From Dehalococcoidia bacterium (GTDB lineage Bacteria > Chloroflexota > Dehalococcoidia > DSTF01 > JACRBR01), in the NCBI GenBank assembly GCA_021462855.1, contig JAJTXQ010000058.1, positions 1 to 36,540 on the forward strand: a DNA stretch of 36,540 nucleotides, in the 5' to 3' direction. Positions 18,641 through 26,309 of the stretch are shown piece by piece. A program made the translations under genes and the position numbers. The notes beneath the pieces were generated by a model. It was given only the letters and a program-made list of their open reading frames with translations. It did not search any database and had not been told where the DNA came from. Within the stretch, counting starts at the first letter, position 1. Each line of letters starts with the position of its first letter.

Positions 18641-18985
18641 ATGCCGATGTATATTTCGATGCTGAACTGGACCGGCACGCCGCAGCCCTCGCCCGAGGAC
18701 GTGCGAGACGCGGTCCGCAGCGACGTGACGCTCCCGCTCCGGGGGCTTCACTCCATGGTGTTTCTTCCGGACGAAGGCGCGTGCGCGGCCGTCATGGTCG
18801 CATCGGCCGAAGACGAGCGCGGCGTGCGCCGCATCGCCCGGCTGATCCTGCCGTGGGCGCGCGTGCGCATCGAGTCCATGCGGTTCGACGAGCCGGCGGC
18901 GGGCGCCGTCGTGGAGGGCACGCTCCCCCGCCCTCCCCACGACTACCGCCGCGCTCTGCTCGCGGCCGTGACCACCGGAGGCTGA
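18641..18985 (+). CDS. Small GYD-like / dimeric alpha-beta barrel protein
   Basis: A 114-residue protein beginning MPMYISMLNWTGT, which resembles the start of GYD-domain proteins (short ferredoxin-like alpha-beta folds that often form dimers). The rest has alternating beta-like (SMVFLPDEGACAAVMVA) and helical stretches, ending PRPPHDYRRALLAAV. I chose ATG 18641, with GAAGGA at 18625-18630 as ribosome site; another ATG at 18623 would overlap that site. Composition and start support a real gene, but the function is unknown and family assignment is only tentative. It converges with gatD, with a terminator-like hairpin in between. Confidence 0.6.
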   Translation: MPMYISMLNWTGTPQPSPEDVRDAVRSDVTLPLRGLHSMVFLPDEGACAAVMVASAEDERGVRRIARLILPWARVRIESMRFDEPAAGAVVEGTLPRPPHDYRRALLAAVTTGG

Positions 18986-19005
18986 CCCGCCTCGAGTTGG
19001 CAGCG

Positions 19006-19044
19006 CATGACGGCGGGATGGCACAGCCCGCCGTCATGTGTTGT
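19006..19044 (+). terminator. Bidirectional terminator-like hairpin between the GYD-like gene and gatD
   Basis: CATGACGGCGGG (19006-19017) pairs perfectly with CCCGCCGTCATG (19027-19038), a 12-bp stem with a 9-base loop, followed on the plus strand by TGTTGTT. It sits in the 59-base gap between two convergent genes, the expected place for a shared terminator. The T-run is short, so efficiency is uncertain. Confidence 0.65.
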
Positions 19045-19785
19045 TCAGCGCAGCCGCAGCGCAGCCGCGTGCGCCCGTTGCTCCGCCCGGTCGTCGATTG
19101 GCGCGAGCGCTACGTCGCCGTGCCGGCGCGCCAGCGCGAGCGCGATGATGTGGTCAGCGAGCGCCGGGTTCTTCGGCAACAGCGACCCGTGGATGTAAGT
19201 GCCGATGGCGTTGCGGTACACCGCGCCCTCGGTGCCGTCCTCCCCGTTGTTGCCGTTGCCGTGCCGCACACGGGCCAGCGGCCGCGCGCCCTCGCCGAGC
19301 CGCGTCCGCCCGCCGTGGTTCTCGAACCCCACGATCGTGCGCTCGCCGCCCGGCGCATCCCACGCCGCGATGATGTTGCCGATGCAGCGCCGCGCGCCCT
19401 CGCCAGGGTGCTCGGTGTGCAGGTCGAACACGCCCGCGCCCGGCAGCTCCACGCCCGACGCCTCGCGGTAGAACGTGCCGAACAACTGGTACCCGCCGCA
19501 CACCGCGAGCGCGGCGACGCCATCCTCGATGGCCTCCACGAGCGCATCACGCTTCGTCGCCAGCAGGTCGTCGACGACCAGGCGTTGCTCGCGGTCCTGC
19601 GCCCCGCCGGCGAACACCAGGTCATACGCCCGCGCTTCAAGCCGGTCGCCGAGCGACAGCGCATCGAGCTCGAAGGCGATGCCGCGCGACTCGCAGCGGC
19701 GCCGCAGGCACATGATGTTGCCCCGGTCGCCATAAATGTTCATCAGCGACGGATACAGGTGCGCGACGCGCAGCGTCATCGTCAT
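19045..19785 (-). CDS. gatD: Lipid II isoglutaminyl synthase, glutaminase subunit GatD
   Basis: A 246-residue class I (CobB/CobQ-type) glutamine amidotransferase. The family N-terminus LRVAHLYPSLMNIYGDRGN is present; the nucleophile Cys96 is in AVCGGYQLFG and the catalytic His199 in GTYIHGSLLPKNP. GatD supplies ammonia from glutamine to MurT, which amidates D-glutamate of peptidoglycan lipid II to D-isoglutamine. ATG 19785 overlaps the murT stop as ATGA, so the two subunits are translationally coupled. The order murT-gatD is as in Staphylococcus and Actinobacteria. The pairing makes the call firm, and implies that this organism has peptidoglycan with amidated stem peptides. Confidence 0.93.
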   Translation of the reverse strand: MTMTLRVAHLYPSLMNIYGDRGNIMCLRRRCESRGIAFELDALSLGDRLEARAYDLVFAGGAQDREQRLVVDDLLATKRDALVEAIEDGVAALAVCGGYQLFGTFYREASGVELPGAGVFDLHTEHPGEGARRCIGNIIAAWDAPGGERTIVGFENHGGRTRLGEGARPLARVRHGNGNNGEDGTEGAVYRNAIGTYIHGSLLPKNPALADHIIALALARRHGDVALAPIDDRAEQRAHAAALRLR

Positions 19786-21182
19786 CGCGCGTCCTCCCAG
19801 AAGCGGCGCGCGCCACCACGCTTCGCGAGCAGCTCGCGCACCTCCAGCATCGCCGTGTACGTCGGGATGACCCACAGCGTGCCGCCCGCCGGCGTCGCGT
19901 CGATGCCGCGCCGGAGCGCCGCCGCCGTATCGCGCTCCACCGGCAGGTCATCGCCGAAGCCGGCGTACTTCAGGCGCAGCGCCAGGTCCTCGGCGCGCGT
20001 GCCAGCCGCGAGCGCCCACGGCGTCAGCGGCCGCGCGAGCTCGAAGTCGGCGTCCCAGATCCACGAGATGTCGCGCCCGTCGGCGATGCCGTCGTTCAGG
20101 AAGAAGACGATGCGCTTCGCCTCGGGCCGCGCGGCGAGCGTACGCAGCACCTGGTTCATCCCCGTCGGGTTCTTCGCCAGCAGCACCCGCACCTCGCGGC
20201 CGTCGATATCGAACCGCTCCTGCCGCCCGAACGCCGCCGAGAACGCCGCCAGCGCGCCGGCGATCGCCTCGCGCGGCAGGCCGAGCGCGTGCGCGCCCGC
20301 CGCGGCGGCGACGGCGTTGTACGCGTTGTACAGCCCGGCCAGCGGCAACTCGATGCCTATCGCGGCGCCATCGGGCAGCGCGATGTCGAGCGCCGTCGAC
20401 TCGGCGCCGGGCTCGACGCGCGTGACACGCAGCGACGGCGACGGGCGCGCGTTGCCGCAGGCGTCGCAGCGCCAATGGCCGATGTGCCCGTAGAACGTCG
20501 CGGCGTACGACAGCGCGGCGCCGCAGTCGAGACATGTACGGAAGTCCGACGCGTGCTCCTCGCCCGCGCCGCCCGCCGACGCGTCGTCGATGCCGTAGTA
20601 CAGCACCCCGGCGCGCGCACGCTTGCCGAGGTGCGCGACGGCGGGGTCGTCGGCGTTCAGCACGAGCGTCGTGCCGGATGGCGCCTGGGCGAGCGCGCGC
20701 TCCCACGAGCGGGCGACGGTATCGACCTCGCCGTAGCGGTCGAGCTGGTCGCGGAACAGGTTGGTGAACAGCAATACGCGCGGCGCGACCGCGCCCACGA
20801 TCGCCGGCAACGCCGCCTCGTCGACTTCGAGGATCGCGAGGCGGCTGTCCGCGCGCGGGATGACGCCGCCGAGCGTTGCTTCTTCGACGAGCATCGCCGC
20901 GACGCCGCGCATGAGGTTCGAGCCGCTGCGGTTGTGCAGCGGCTCGAGTCCGGCGGCGAAGGCAATGCGGTTGAGCATCAGCGATGTCGTCGTCTTGCCG
21001 TTGGTGCCGGTGACCGCGATGGCCCCGCCCCCCGCCTGCCGCCCGAGATGCGCCACGAACGCCGGGTCGATGCGCTGGGCGACGAGGCCGGCGATCGCCG
21101 TGCCGCCGCCGCGGCCGAGCCGCCGGCTGACGGCGCCCGCCGCCTTGCCCGCCCACACCGCCGCGATCGTCCGCGCCCGCAT
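19782..21182 (-). CDS. murT: Lipid II isoglutaminyl synthase, Mur-ligase-like subunit MurT
   Basis: A 466-residue Mur-ligase-fold protein with the ATP loop TGTNGKTTT (58-66), SGSNLMRG, EVDEAALP, and FTNLFRDQLDRYGEVD typical of MurT. A MurT-specific zinc ribbon is inserted in the central domain: Cys217/Cys220 (CLDC) and Cys239/Cys242 (CDAC). The C-terminal DUF1727-like domain contains NPTGMNQVLR and LNDGIADGRDISWIWD. MurT activates the D-Glu carboxylate with ATP and adds ammonia from GatD. ATG 21182 matches the family start; TACCCT ends 6 bases before it, so a leaderless mRNA is conceivable. It overlaps gatD by 4 bases. Confidence 0.95.
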   Translation of the reverse strand: MRARTIAAVWAGKAAGAVSRRLGRGGGTAIAGLVAQRIDPAFVAHLGRQAGGGAIAVTGTNGKTTTSLMLNRIAFAAGLEPLHNRSGSNLMRGVAAMLVEEATLGGVIPRADSRLAILEVDEAALPAIVGAVAPRVLLFTNLFRDQLDRYGEVDTVARSWERALAQAPSGTTLVLNADDPAVAHLGKRARAGVLYYGIDDASAGGAGEEHASDFRTCLDCGAALSYAATFYGHIGHWRCDACGNARPSPSLRVTRVEPGAESTALDIALPDGAAIGIELPLAGLYNAYNAVAAAAGAHALGLPREAIAGALAAFSAAFGRQERFDIDGREVRVLLAKNPTGMNQVLRTLAARPEAKRIVFFLNDGIADGRDISWIWDADFELARPLTPWALAAGTRAEDLALRLKYAGFGDDLPVERDTAAALRRGIDATPAGGTLWVIPTYTAMLEVRELLAKRGGARRFWEDAR

Positions 21183-21225
21183 GGCGGCAGGGTAGCGGAC
21201 GCGGTGTACCCGTGAGCGATTCTCG

Positions 21226-21924
21226 TTATGGGGTTGAGGCGGACTCCGGCTCGGGCGGCGGGAAGTCCATGTCCACCGGCTCATAGCCCCACGAGCGGAT
21301 GATTGCCTCGGCCTCGTCGCGCGTGCTGTTGCGCACGTCGCCGCCTGACACGACTTTGTACCAGACGTTAGTGTCGCTCTGCCACGCGCCGCGCCGCCCC
21401 CACGACTGTGGCTCGAGTCCGACGGCATCCTCGATGATGCGATACACACCCAGCGGCTGGCCGTCGGCGGGCGAGACGTAGTACTTGACTCCAATGAATC
21501 CCCTGACGCGCGTGCGCTTGCGCGGGCGCCGCTGGCGATACGACCGGGCTTCGCGTTTGGCCATCGCCAGTGCGTGCGGCGTCTGATGGAAGATCGTTGT
21601 CGTTCTGTACTGACTCCAGTCGGCCTTCATCGATTTCAGTTTCTTCGTGATACCCTCGGGTCCCTGGCAGGTCTGACACACCCAGGTGGCGTCCCACCCT
21701 GAGACTCCCCGGCCGCCGTCGAATCCCCTCGGCCGCTGGTCGCACTTCACGCACCGGTCGTCATCGATCCGGCGGGCGACCTCACGCGCGGAAATGCCGT
21801 AGAACCTCGCCAGCCCGGCCTTGGTCACCGGTCGCCCCAGCTCCATCGCGATGCGCCTTGTGTTTGCCTCGCGCTCCAACTGTTCGCGCCTTTCCGCTTG
21901 GCGCTCGCGTTTTGACTTCGCCAT
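21226..21924 (-). CDS. Hypothetical protein with HTH-like segment and zinc-ribbon Cys pairs
   Basis: A 232-residue protein I do not recognise. Residues 1-30 are a highly charged helix. Residues 34-52 (TKAGLARFYGISAREVARR) look like a helix-turn-helix. Cys58-x2-Cys61 and Cys83-x2-Cys86 form a likely zinc ribbon. Residues 120-142 are a very basic patch (Arg/Lys-rich), and 143-215 hold a mixed alpha-beta region with several Trp (for example SWGRRGAWQSDTNVWYKV). It ends in an acidic/Pro tail. The start is strong: GGAAGGAGGG lies 3-12 bases upstream of the ATG. Composition is less Ala-rich than its neighbours, which could mean horizontal origin. The layout suggests a nucleic-acid-binding protein, perhaps acting on the palindrome in its own promoter; that is inference. 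Confidence 0.7.
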   Translation of the reverse strand: MAKSKRERQAERREQLEREANTRRIAMELGRPVTKAGLARFYGISAREVARRIDDDRCVKCDQRPRGFDGGRGVSGWDATWVCQTCQGPEGITKKLKSMKADWSQYRTTTIFHQTPHALAMAKREARSYRQRRPRKRTRVRGFIGVKYYVSPADGQPLGVYRIIEDAVGLEPQSWGRRGAWQSDTNVWYKVVSGGDVRNSTRDEAEAIIRSWGYEPVDMDFPPPEPESASTP

Positions 21925-21945
21925 GTGCGCCCTCCTTCCACACCC

Positions 21946-21979
21946 AATGTAGTGGCGGTGGGCGACAGGACCTGTCGCC
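21946..21979 (-). promoter_or_regulatory. Promoter with perfect 19-bp palindromic operator upstream of the HTH/zinc-ribbon gene
   Basis: A -10-like TACATT is read on the minus strand at 21951-21946. Centred at 21970 is GGCGACAGG-A-CCTGTCGCC (21961-21979), a perfect 9-1-9 palindrome covering the position where a -35 box should be. No good TTGACA-like -35 exists, as often in regulated promoters. The predicted mRNA would start near 21939 and carry the strong ribosome site. A repressor or activator dimer bound here would control the gene. Confidence 0.55.
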
Positions 21980-22033
21980 TCGCGGGCGGAACATGCGCAA
22001 TGCGTAATCAGGCGATCGCCGGGCGGACGCCGT

Positions 22034-22819
22034 TCAGTGCATCTCCTGGCCGCCGGTGATATTGATCGCCTGGCCGGTCATGTACTCCGCCTCGTCGCTC
22101 GCGAGGAACGTGATGACCTTCGCCACGTCGTCGGGCGTGCCGATGCGGCCGAGCGTGATCGCCGGCAGCACGTTCTTGATGAAGCCGTTGAACGTCGCAT
22201 CATCCATCTTCAGCCCGACGCCCGCGCCCCGCAGGAGCGGCGTGTCGATCGTCCCCGGGCACACGCAGTTGACGTTGATCCCCTGCGCGCCAAGCTCCTT
22301 CGCGAACGCCTGCGTGAACAGGATGATCCCCGCCTTCGACGCGCAGTACGGCGTCAGGTACGCGTAGCCGGTCTTCCCCGCCTGCGACGCGACGCTAATG
22401 ATCCGCCCGCGCGTCTTCTGCTTGATGAACTGGAGCGCCGCCAGCTTCGAGCAGAGGAACACCGACTTGAGGTTGACGCTCAACGTGCGGTCCCACGCCT
22501 CCTCGGGCATGTTGATGATGGGCACCGGCGGGGTGCCGATGCCGGCGTTGTTCACCAGGATGTCGAGCCGTCCGAACCGCTCGACCGTCGCGTCGAAGAA
22601 GCCCTGCACGTCGGCCGACGAACTGACGTCGCCGCGCAGCAGGATGTGCTCCGCGCCGCTGCCGGCCGCCTCGAGTTCGCGCGCCGTCTCGTCGAGGTGC
22701 GCCTGCTCGATGTCGACCAGCGCGAGCTTCGCGCCCTCGCGCGCGAACCGCAGCGCCGTCCCGCGGCCGATGCCGCGCCCGCCGCCGGTGATGATCGCCA
22801 CCCTGTCCTTCAGCAACAC
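22034..22819 (-). CDS. Short-chain dehydrogenase/reductase (FabG-like SDR)
   Basis: A 261-residue classical SDR. The cofactor loop TGGGRGIG is at residues 11-18, an Asp at the end of the second strand (VDIEQ) favours NAD(H), NNAG is at 90-93, and the catalytic Ser145, Tyr158 and Lys162 lie in SVASQ and YCASK. The C-terminus LASDEAEYMTGQAINITGG is the usual SDR ending. Two GTG starts are 9 bases apart (22828 and 22819). The Shine-Dalgarno GAGGAG overlaps the first and lies 8 bases before the second, so I chose 22819. The gene stands alone, divergent from recG. Such enzymes oxidise secondary alcohols (sugar alcohols, hydroxyacyl or steroid-like substrates); the substrate is not identifiable. 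Confidence 0.92.
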   Translation of the reverse strand: MLLKDRVAIITGGGRGIGRGTALRFAREGAKLALVDIEQAHLDETARELEAAGSGAEHILLRGDVSSSADVQGFFDATVERFGRLDILVNNAGIGTPPVPIINMPEEAWDRTLSVNLKSVFLCSKLAALQFIKQKTRGRIISVASQAGKTGYAYLTPYCASKAGIILFTQAFAKELGAQGINVNCVCPGTIDTPLLRGAGVGLKMDDATFNGFIKNVLPAITLGRIGTPDDVAKVITFLASDEAEYMTGQAINITGGQEMH

Positions 22820-22898
22820 CGCGCTCACTCCTCGCTACGCCTCCCTCAGCGTGCGTAGTGTCAGGCGATGCGGCGGCACGGGCAAGCGCGGCGGCGGC

Positions 22899-22927
22899 TT
22901 GACGCGGATCGGCGCGCTCCATAGGCT
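22899..22927 (+). promoter_or_regulatory. Promoter for recG (TTGACG-17-TAGGCT)
   Basis: The -35 TTGACG at 22899-22904 and the -10 TAGGCT at 22922-22927 are separated by exactly 17 bp. The predicted transcription start near 22934 lies about 50 bases before the chosen recG ATG. This excludes starts upstream in the same open frame. Confidence 0.6.
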
Positions 22928-22985
22928 GGAGATCGAACATTTGGGCTACTTGAAACCGCGCGAGGCGACCGCCACGGCTTCCACG

Positions 22986-25544
22986 ATGACCGAGGACCGG
23001 CTGCGAAAAGTGCTCGAGTTCGAGCGCTCGCGTCAGTGCGCCGACCGCGCCGTCACCGGCGGACTCGACGCCTTCCTCCGCAACATCACGCAGCACGAGG
23101 GGCCGCAGCTCTCGTCCGACGTCTACGCGCTCGTGCAGCGCTTGCCCGTCGGCGGCTATCGCTCGCTGACGCCACCGAACCGCCGCCGCTGGATCGATGG
23201 CGTGCTCGACGTGCTGCGCGGACAGCAGAACGGCACGCACAAACCACGCGCCGCCGGCGGCTCGCCCGGGCGCATCGCGACCACGCGCCCGCCATCGCCA
23301 GCCGCACCGTCCCGGCCGGCGCCATCGCCTGCGGCTTCGCCGATCGCGGCGAAGCGTCCGGCCGCCGCCCCTGAGCGGCGCGCGCCGCTCCGCCGCTACA
23401 CGTCCGAGGAGATCGCCACGCTCGGCCTGGATGCGCACCTGCACGCGCTGAAGCGCGTCCCGTTCCAGCTGCTCGTGAAGTTCGAAAAGCTCGGCATAAT
23501 AACCGTGCGCGACCTGCTGCTCTACTTCCCGCGCCGGCACGTCGACTACGGCGAGCCGGTGCCGATCGCAAGCCTCGAGTTGGGACGCGAGCAGACGGTG
23601 CGCGCGCAAGTGTGGAGCGCGCGCGAGCGCAAGATCGGCTTCCGCATGAAGGCGACCGAAGCGACGATCGGCGACGCTTCCGGCATGATGCGCTGCCTCT
23701 GGTTCAACCAGCCCTGGGTCGCGAAGCAGCTGCCGGTCAACGCCGAGATCGTCGTTGCCGGCAGAGTCTCGGCGCGCGACGGGCGCCCGCAGTTCGATAA
23801 CCCCGAGTGGGAGCCGTGGAGCGACGACCTGCTCCACACCGGGCGCATCGTGCCGATCTACCCACTGACCGCCGGCCTGCAGAACCGCACCGTCCGCCGC
23901 ATCATGCGCGAGGCGATCGATGCGTACGTCGCGCGGCTGCCGGACCCGCTGCCAGTGGAGATGCGCGCCCGGCTCGCGCTGATGCGCGTGACCGAAGCCG
24001 TGTCGCTCATGCACTACCCGGCCGACCGCCCCTCGCTCGATGCGGCACGGCATCGTCTCGGCTTCGAGGAGCTGCTGCCCTACCAGCTGACCATGCTCAA
24101 GCGGCGGCACGACTTCCAGCAATCCGCGCCCGCCGAACCGATGCCGCTCGACGCGAAGACCGAGGCCACGTTCAAGGCATCGCTGCCGTTCGCGCTTACC
24201 GGCGCGCAGGAGCGCGTGCTGTTCGACGTGCTCAACGACGTCCGCAAACCGATCCCGATGAGCCGCCTCGTGCAGGGCGATGTCGGCAGCGGCAAGACGG
24301 TCATCGCCGCCGCCGCGCTTATCGCCGCCGCCGCCAACGGGCGCCAGGGCGTCATGATGGCGCCGACGGAGATCCTCGCCGAGCAGCACTTCCGCACGCT
24401 GAAGCAGATCTTCGGCGCGGACGGCGGCGAAGGGCCGATCGTCCGCGCCGGCGCGCCAGCCCTCGGCCGGCCGCTGACGATCGCGCTGCTCACCGGCAGC
24501 GCGCGGGCAAAGGAGCGGCGCGACGTGTACGCCGCGCTCGAGAGCGGCGCGATCGACGTCGCCTGCGGCACACACGCGCTGATCCAGCAGGGCGTCGCCT
24601 TCCGCGACCTCGGCATCGCCATCGTCGATGAGCAGCATCGCTTCGGCGTCATGCAGCGGGCGGCGCTGCGCGAAAAGGGCGCGCAGGGCGCGCACGCGCC
24701 GCACATGCTCGTCATGACGGCGACGCCGATCCCGCGCACGCTCGCGCTCACCGTCTACGGCGACCTCGATATCTCCGTCGTCGACGAGATGCCGCCCGGG
24801 CGCCAGCCGATCAAGACGACGTGGGTCGCGCCAGACGCGCGCACCGAGGCTGAGACGTTCGTCCGAGCCGAGGTCGAGCGCGGCCGGCAGGCGTTCGTCA
24901 TCTGCCCGCTGGTCGAAGAATCGGAGACGCTCGCCGTGAAGTCGGCGACGGCGGAGTACGACCGGCTGCGCACGCAGGTGTACCCGGACCTGCGCGTCGC
25001 GCTGGTGCACGGGCGCATGTCGGCGAAGGCGAAGGACGAGGTGATGCGCCGCTTCCGCAACCACGAGGCGGACATCCTCGTCTCGACGTCGGTGATCGAG
25101 GTCGGCATCGACATCCCCAACGCGACGGTGATGCTGATCGAGGGCGCGGACCGCTTCGGGCTGGCGCAGCTGCACCAGTTCCGCGGGCGCGTCGGGCGCG
25201 GCGCCGGCCAGAGTTACTGTCTGCTGCTCTCCGAGGAGCCCAGCGAGGAGGCGCAGCGCCGCCTGGAGCTGATGGAAGACACGACCGACGGCTTCCGGCT
25301 CGCCGAGGCCGACCTGGAGATGCGCGGCCCGGGGCAGTTCTTCGGCACGCGGCAGTCCGGGCTGCCCGAGCTGCGCGTCGCGAAGCTCACCGACAGCAAG
25401 CTCATCGAGCTCACGCGCAGGGAGGCGGAGCGCATCCTCGCCGCCGACGAGCAACTCACCGCGCCGGAGCATCGCGCGCTGCGCGAGCGCGTCGGCCTGC
25501 TGCTCGCCCGCGTCGACAACCCGGTGGTCGACGAAGGCCACTGA
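22986..25544 (+). CDS. recG: ATP-dependent DNA helicase RecG, with N-terminal extension
   Basis: An 852-residue RecG, which regresses stalled forks and processes Holliday junctions. The helicase motifs are GDVGSGKT (Walker A), MAPTEILAEQH, DEQHRFG (motif II), TATPIPRTLA (III), STSVIEVGIDIPNA, and QFRGRVGRG (VI); LEMRGPGQFFGTRQSG is the C-terminal RecG signature. The OB/wedge domain lies around residues 180-300. Before it are about 140 extra residues: a helical MTEDRLRKVLEFERSRQCAD segment and a Pro/Ala linker, longer than in E. coli RecG (693 aa). The ATG at 22986 fits the promoter position; no Shine-Dalgarno is evident. The gene ends at a strong terminator shared with speD. Confidence 0.96.
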   Translation: MTEDRLRKVLEFERSRQCADRAVTGGLDAFLRNITQHEGPQLSSDVYALVQRLPVGGYRSLTPPNRRRWIDGVLDVLRGQQNGTHKPRAAGGSPGRIATTRPPSPAAPSRPAPSPAASPIAAKRPAAAPERRAPLRRYTSEEIATLGLDAHLHALKRVPFQLLVKFEKLGIITVRDLLLYFPRRHVDYGEPVPIASLELGREQTVRAQVWSARERKIGFRMKATEATIGDASGMMRCLWFNQPWVAKQLPVNAEIVVAGRVSARDGRPQFDNPEWEPWSDDLLHTGRIVPIYPLTAGLQNRTVRRIMREAIDAYVARLPDPLPVEMRARLALMRVTEAVSLMHYPADRPSLDAARHRLGFEELLPYQLTMLKRRHDFQQSAPAEPMPLDAKTEATFKASLPFALTGAQERVLFDVLNDVRKPIPMSRLVQGDVGSGKTVIAAAALIAAAANGRQGVMMAPTEILAEQHFRTLKQIFGADGGEGPIVRAGAPALGRPLTIALLTGSARAKERRDVYAALESGAIDVACGTHALIQQGVAFRDLGIAIVDEQHRFGVMQRAALREKGAQGAHAPHMLVMTATPIPRTLALTVYGDLDISVVDEMPPGRQPIKTTWVAPDARTEAETFVRAEVERGRQAFVICPLVEESETLAVKSATAEYDRLRTQVYPDLRVALVHGRMSAKAKDEVMRRFRNHEADILVSTSVIEVGIDIPNATVMLIEGADRFGLAQLHQFRGRVGRGAGQSYCLLLSEEPSEEAQRRLELMEDTTDGFRLAEADLEMRGPGQFFGTRQSGLPELRVAKLTDSKLIELTRREAERILAADEQLTAPEHRALRERVGLLLARVDNPVVDEGH

Positions 25545-25599
25545 CCACCGCGGCGCACGCACACGGCGCACGCACAAAACGGTGAGGCGCTGCACGCAG

Positions 25600-25628
25600 G
25601 GAGCGCGCCGTTCGCGGCGCGCTCCTTT
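25600..25628. terminator. Strong terminator hairpin between convergent recG and speD
   Basis: GGAGCGCGCCG (25600-25610) pairs perfectly with CGGCGCGCTCC (25615-25625) around a TTCG loop, followed by TTT on the plus strand. It lies in the 112-base gap between the two convergent stops and so probably ends recG transcription and helps end speD transcription. Confidence 0.85.
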
Positions 25629-25656
25629 CGGCTCGTCGTATGGACACCGACCGGCG

Positions 25657-26073
25657 TTAGCCGACCGGCGTGACCTCCCGGCGCTCCTGCCGGTTGAGCG
25701 GGATGCTCGCGGCCACGTTGTGCGGATACTCGAGCCCGCGTTCCAGCTTGTGCACCCGCGTGCTCGTCAGCCCGAACGCCTCGACGATCCGGTCGATCGC
25801 CGGGATCTCGTCGAACCCCTTGCAGGAGAAGATGTCGACCCAGACCTGGCCATGCTCCGGGAACGTGTGGACGGCAATGTGGCTCTCGGCGATGAGGACG
25901 AATCCCGAAACGCCCCAGTCCTCGGGCTTGTCGCCGTGATACTCGAAAACGTGCGGGACGGTGATCTTCGTCATCCCGATTTCGTCCGGGTAGCGGTCGA
26001 GAAGGTTGCGGACGAGCGCTTCGTCGCCGAGAAGCGCGGGGTTGCCGCCGAACCCATCGATCGTGATGTGCAT
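25657..26073 (-). CDS. speD: S-adenosylmethionine decarboxylase proenzyme (class 1B)
   Basis: A 138-residue SpeD, which makes decarboxylated SAM, the aminopropyl donor for spermidine. Short single-domain length and the motif AESHIAVHTFPE mark prokaryotic class 1B: the chain self-cleaves before Ser64 (Glu63-Ser64), which becomes the pyruvoyl cofactor; His69 and Cys84 (DIFSCK) match the processing His and the catalytic Cys of the Thermotoga enzyme. ATG 26073 has a perfect AGGAGG at 26087-26082. No spermidine synthase gene is adjacent. The gene has its own promoter about 240 bases upstream and a structured leader, which suggests control by a small molecule or by translation of a leader peptide. 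Confidence 0.96.
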   Translation of the reverse strand: MHITIDGFGGNPALLGDEALVRNLLDRYPDEIGMTKITVPHVFEYHGDKPEDWGVSGFVLIAESHIAVHTFPEHGQVWVDIFSCKGFDEIPAIDRIVEAFGLTSTRVHKLERGLEYPHNVAASIPLNRQERREVTPVG

Positions 26074-26089
26074 TCTTCCTACCTCCTGA

Positions 26090-26131
26090 CCCCGCGGATG
26101 CGGGGAAGAATGCCCGGGCGAAACCCCGGGG
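26090..26131 (-). promoter_or_regulatory. Two GC hairpins immediately upstream of the speD ribosome site
   Basis: Read on the minus strand, CCCGGG at 26130-26125 can pair with CCCGGG at 26118-26113, and CCCCGC (26105-26100) pairs with GCGGGG (26095-26090) around a 4-base loop. The second hairpin ends 2 bases before the AGGAGG ribosome site, so its refolding could change access of the ribosome to speD. Confidence 0.5.
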
Positions 26132-26134
26132 ACG

Positions 26135-26167
26135 CTAGGTGAAACCGGTCTGTTTACAGCTGTCCAT
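26135..26167 (-). CDS. Possible 10-residue leader peptide (uORF) upstream of speD
   Basis: ATG at 26167 opens a 10-codon frame (MDSCKQTGFT) closed by TAG at 26137-26135, between the terminator-like hairpin and the hairpins next to the speD ribosome site. Its ribosome site is poor (GTGATAAGTG before the ATG). Upstream ORFs control AdoMetDC in eukaryotes, but a bacterial parallel here is only a suggestion; chance occurrence of so short a frame is quite possible. Confidence 0.25.
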   Translation of the reverse strand: MDSCKQTGFT

Positions 26168-26187
26168 CACTTATCACTCGACAACGC

Positions 26188-26259
26188 AAAAGGCCCCCGG
26201 CAGAACCCGCGGATTGCGGACGCTGCCAGCCAGGCCCCTGGTCGTCTCTCCTAATCGAG
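26188..26259 (-). promoter_or_regulatory. Structured speD leader with terminator-like hairpin (attenuator or riboswitch candidate)
   Basis: On the minus strand a stacked stem forms: GGCC (26236-26233) with GGCC (26195-26192), GGCAG (26227-26223) with CTGCC (26203-26199), and CCGC (26219-26216) with GCGG (26210-26207), followed directly by TTTT (26191-26188). Alternative outer pairings exist: CGAC (26244-26241) with GTCG (26182-26179), and CTCGA (26259-26255) with TCGAG (26181-26177), which compete for the same bases. A terminator before the gene, inside its own 5' leader, with competing stems, is the layout of an attenuator. I do not recognise it as any SAM, preQ1, glycine or other known riboswitch. 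Confidence 0.5.
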
Positions 26260-26309
26260 CGCTGTAGCCCAATCGATATTCAGCCGGCCCTTCCGGGCAC
26301 GCGGTCAGC

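Noticed and set aside
18619-20493. A long plus-strand frame through the GYD-like gene, gatD and murT
   Set aside because: It overlaps a better small gene and two firmly identified minus-strand genes; its composition is shadow-like.
22395-25595. A 1066-codon open frame on the minus strand opposite recG
   Set aside because: It is an antisense shadow caused by GC-rich third codon positions. Its product is Arg/His/Asp-rich with no domain, and the plus strand encodes unmistakable RecG motifs.
26188-26303. A 4.5S/SRP RNA or 6S RNA gene upstream of speD
   Set aside because: There is a GGAAGG tetraloop-like stretch near 26290, but the conserved asymmetric SRP loop (AGCAGC) is absent and no 6S-type central bubble is evident.
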